From: Synechococcus sp. CS-1330
GTDB lineage: Bacteria; Cyanobacteriota; Cyanobacteriia; PCC-6307; Cyanobiaceae
Assembly (NCBI GenBank): GCA_025128025.1
Contig: JAHLYR010000018.1
Coordinates: 1-64,000, forward strand
Reading direction: 5' to 3'
Length of the DNA stretch: 64,000 nt
Shown here: positions 63,918 through 64,000 of the stretch, piece by piece
How the letters are laid out: each line of letters begins with the position of its first letter
Numbering within the stretch: position 1 is the stretch's first letter
The notes under the pieces: model-generated
Told to the model about the DNA's origin: nothing
Database searches by the model: none
Seen by the model: only the letters and a program-made list of their open reading frames with translations
Program-made: the position numbers and the translations under genes

Positions 63918-64000
63918 ATGATCCAGGCACTTGTCAAGCCAGCCCGCCAGCTGCTGGTTATCGGCGGCGGATTCACGGGCCTGCGGCTCGCCCAGGCCGC
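63918..64000 (+). CDS. Start of a dinucleotide-binding oxidoreductase, cut by the window end
   Basis: The first 27 codons from the ATG at 63918 contain LLVIGGGFTGLRLAQA, the Gly-x-Gly-x-x-Gly loop of a FAD- or NAD(P)-binding Rossmann fold. The family cannot be told from so short a piece. An AATAATACAG stretch 14-23 bases before the start could be a -10 element. Confidence 0.6.
   Translation, partial: MIQALVKPARQLLVIGGGFTGLRLAQA

Overview
The window comes from a GC-rich, gene-dense cyanobacterium, most likely of the alpha-cyanobacterial Synechococcus/Cyanobium type. Evidence for this is psbZ, the sulfolipid genes sqdB and sqdX, ycf23, a glucolipid synthase like the cyanobacterial MgdA family, an aspartate kinase with four ACT repeats, and several small proteins of the kind found only in cyanobacteria. 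There is no photosystem core or rRNA operon here. One tRNA gene (Gly, anticodon CCC) was found. Neighbouring genes often overlap by 4 to 28 bases, several divergent pairs leave under 50 bases between start codons, and many starts are TTG or GTG.

Left edge (1-2418): two calcium-binding RTX-type proteins, the first cut by the window edge and closed by a strong hairpin terminator, the second on the opposite strand. A third, short RTX gene lies at 25280-25834.

Accessory glycan region (2638-19785): glycosyltransferases of the GT4, GT32-like and GT2 kinds, three sulfotransferase domains (one fused to a GT2 enzyme in a 959-residue protein), a 739-residue double glycosyltransferase, a peptidoglycan-amidase-like protein, and a minus-strand operon rfbA-rfbC-rfbD-sugar phosphate transferase-rfbB-GT2-GT2. 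Together they can supply dTDP-L-rhamnose, start a lipid-linked glycan, extend it, and probably sulfate it. No flippase or polymerase of the Wzx/Wzy type is visible in the window.

Small-module region (19815-21734): a GNAT acetyltransferase, a Phd/PIN toxin-antitoxin-like pair with a perfect 18-base palindrome in front of it, then psbZ-ribH.

Housekeeping region (21867-58127): mutS, cobH, holA, lysC, uvrB, a holin-like membrane protein, ycf23, tilS, rnj, dapA, asd, tig, clpP, clpX, an LRAT-like protein, dnaX, a glucolipid-synthase-like GT2, a SpoIID/LytB protein, rpmI, rplT, a TPR membrane protein, thiG, sqdB, sqdX, a class B penicillin-binding protein, guaA and cbiD. The logical groups are asd-dapA-rnj (lysine branch plus RNA decay), tig-clpP-clpX (protein folding and turnover), rpmI-rplT (ribosome) and sqdB-sqdX (sulfolipid).

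Right edge (58185-64000): a class V aminotransferase of photorespiration, tRNA-Gly, three small proteins of unknown function, a secreted protein overlapping a lipoprotein, a divergent pair of SNF2-type helicase and HNH nuclease, a small membrane protein, and the first codons of a dinucleotide-binding oxidoreductase.
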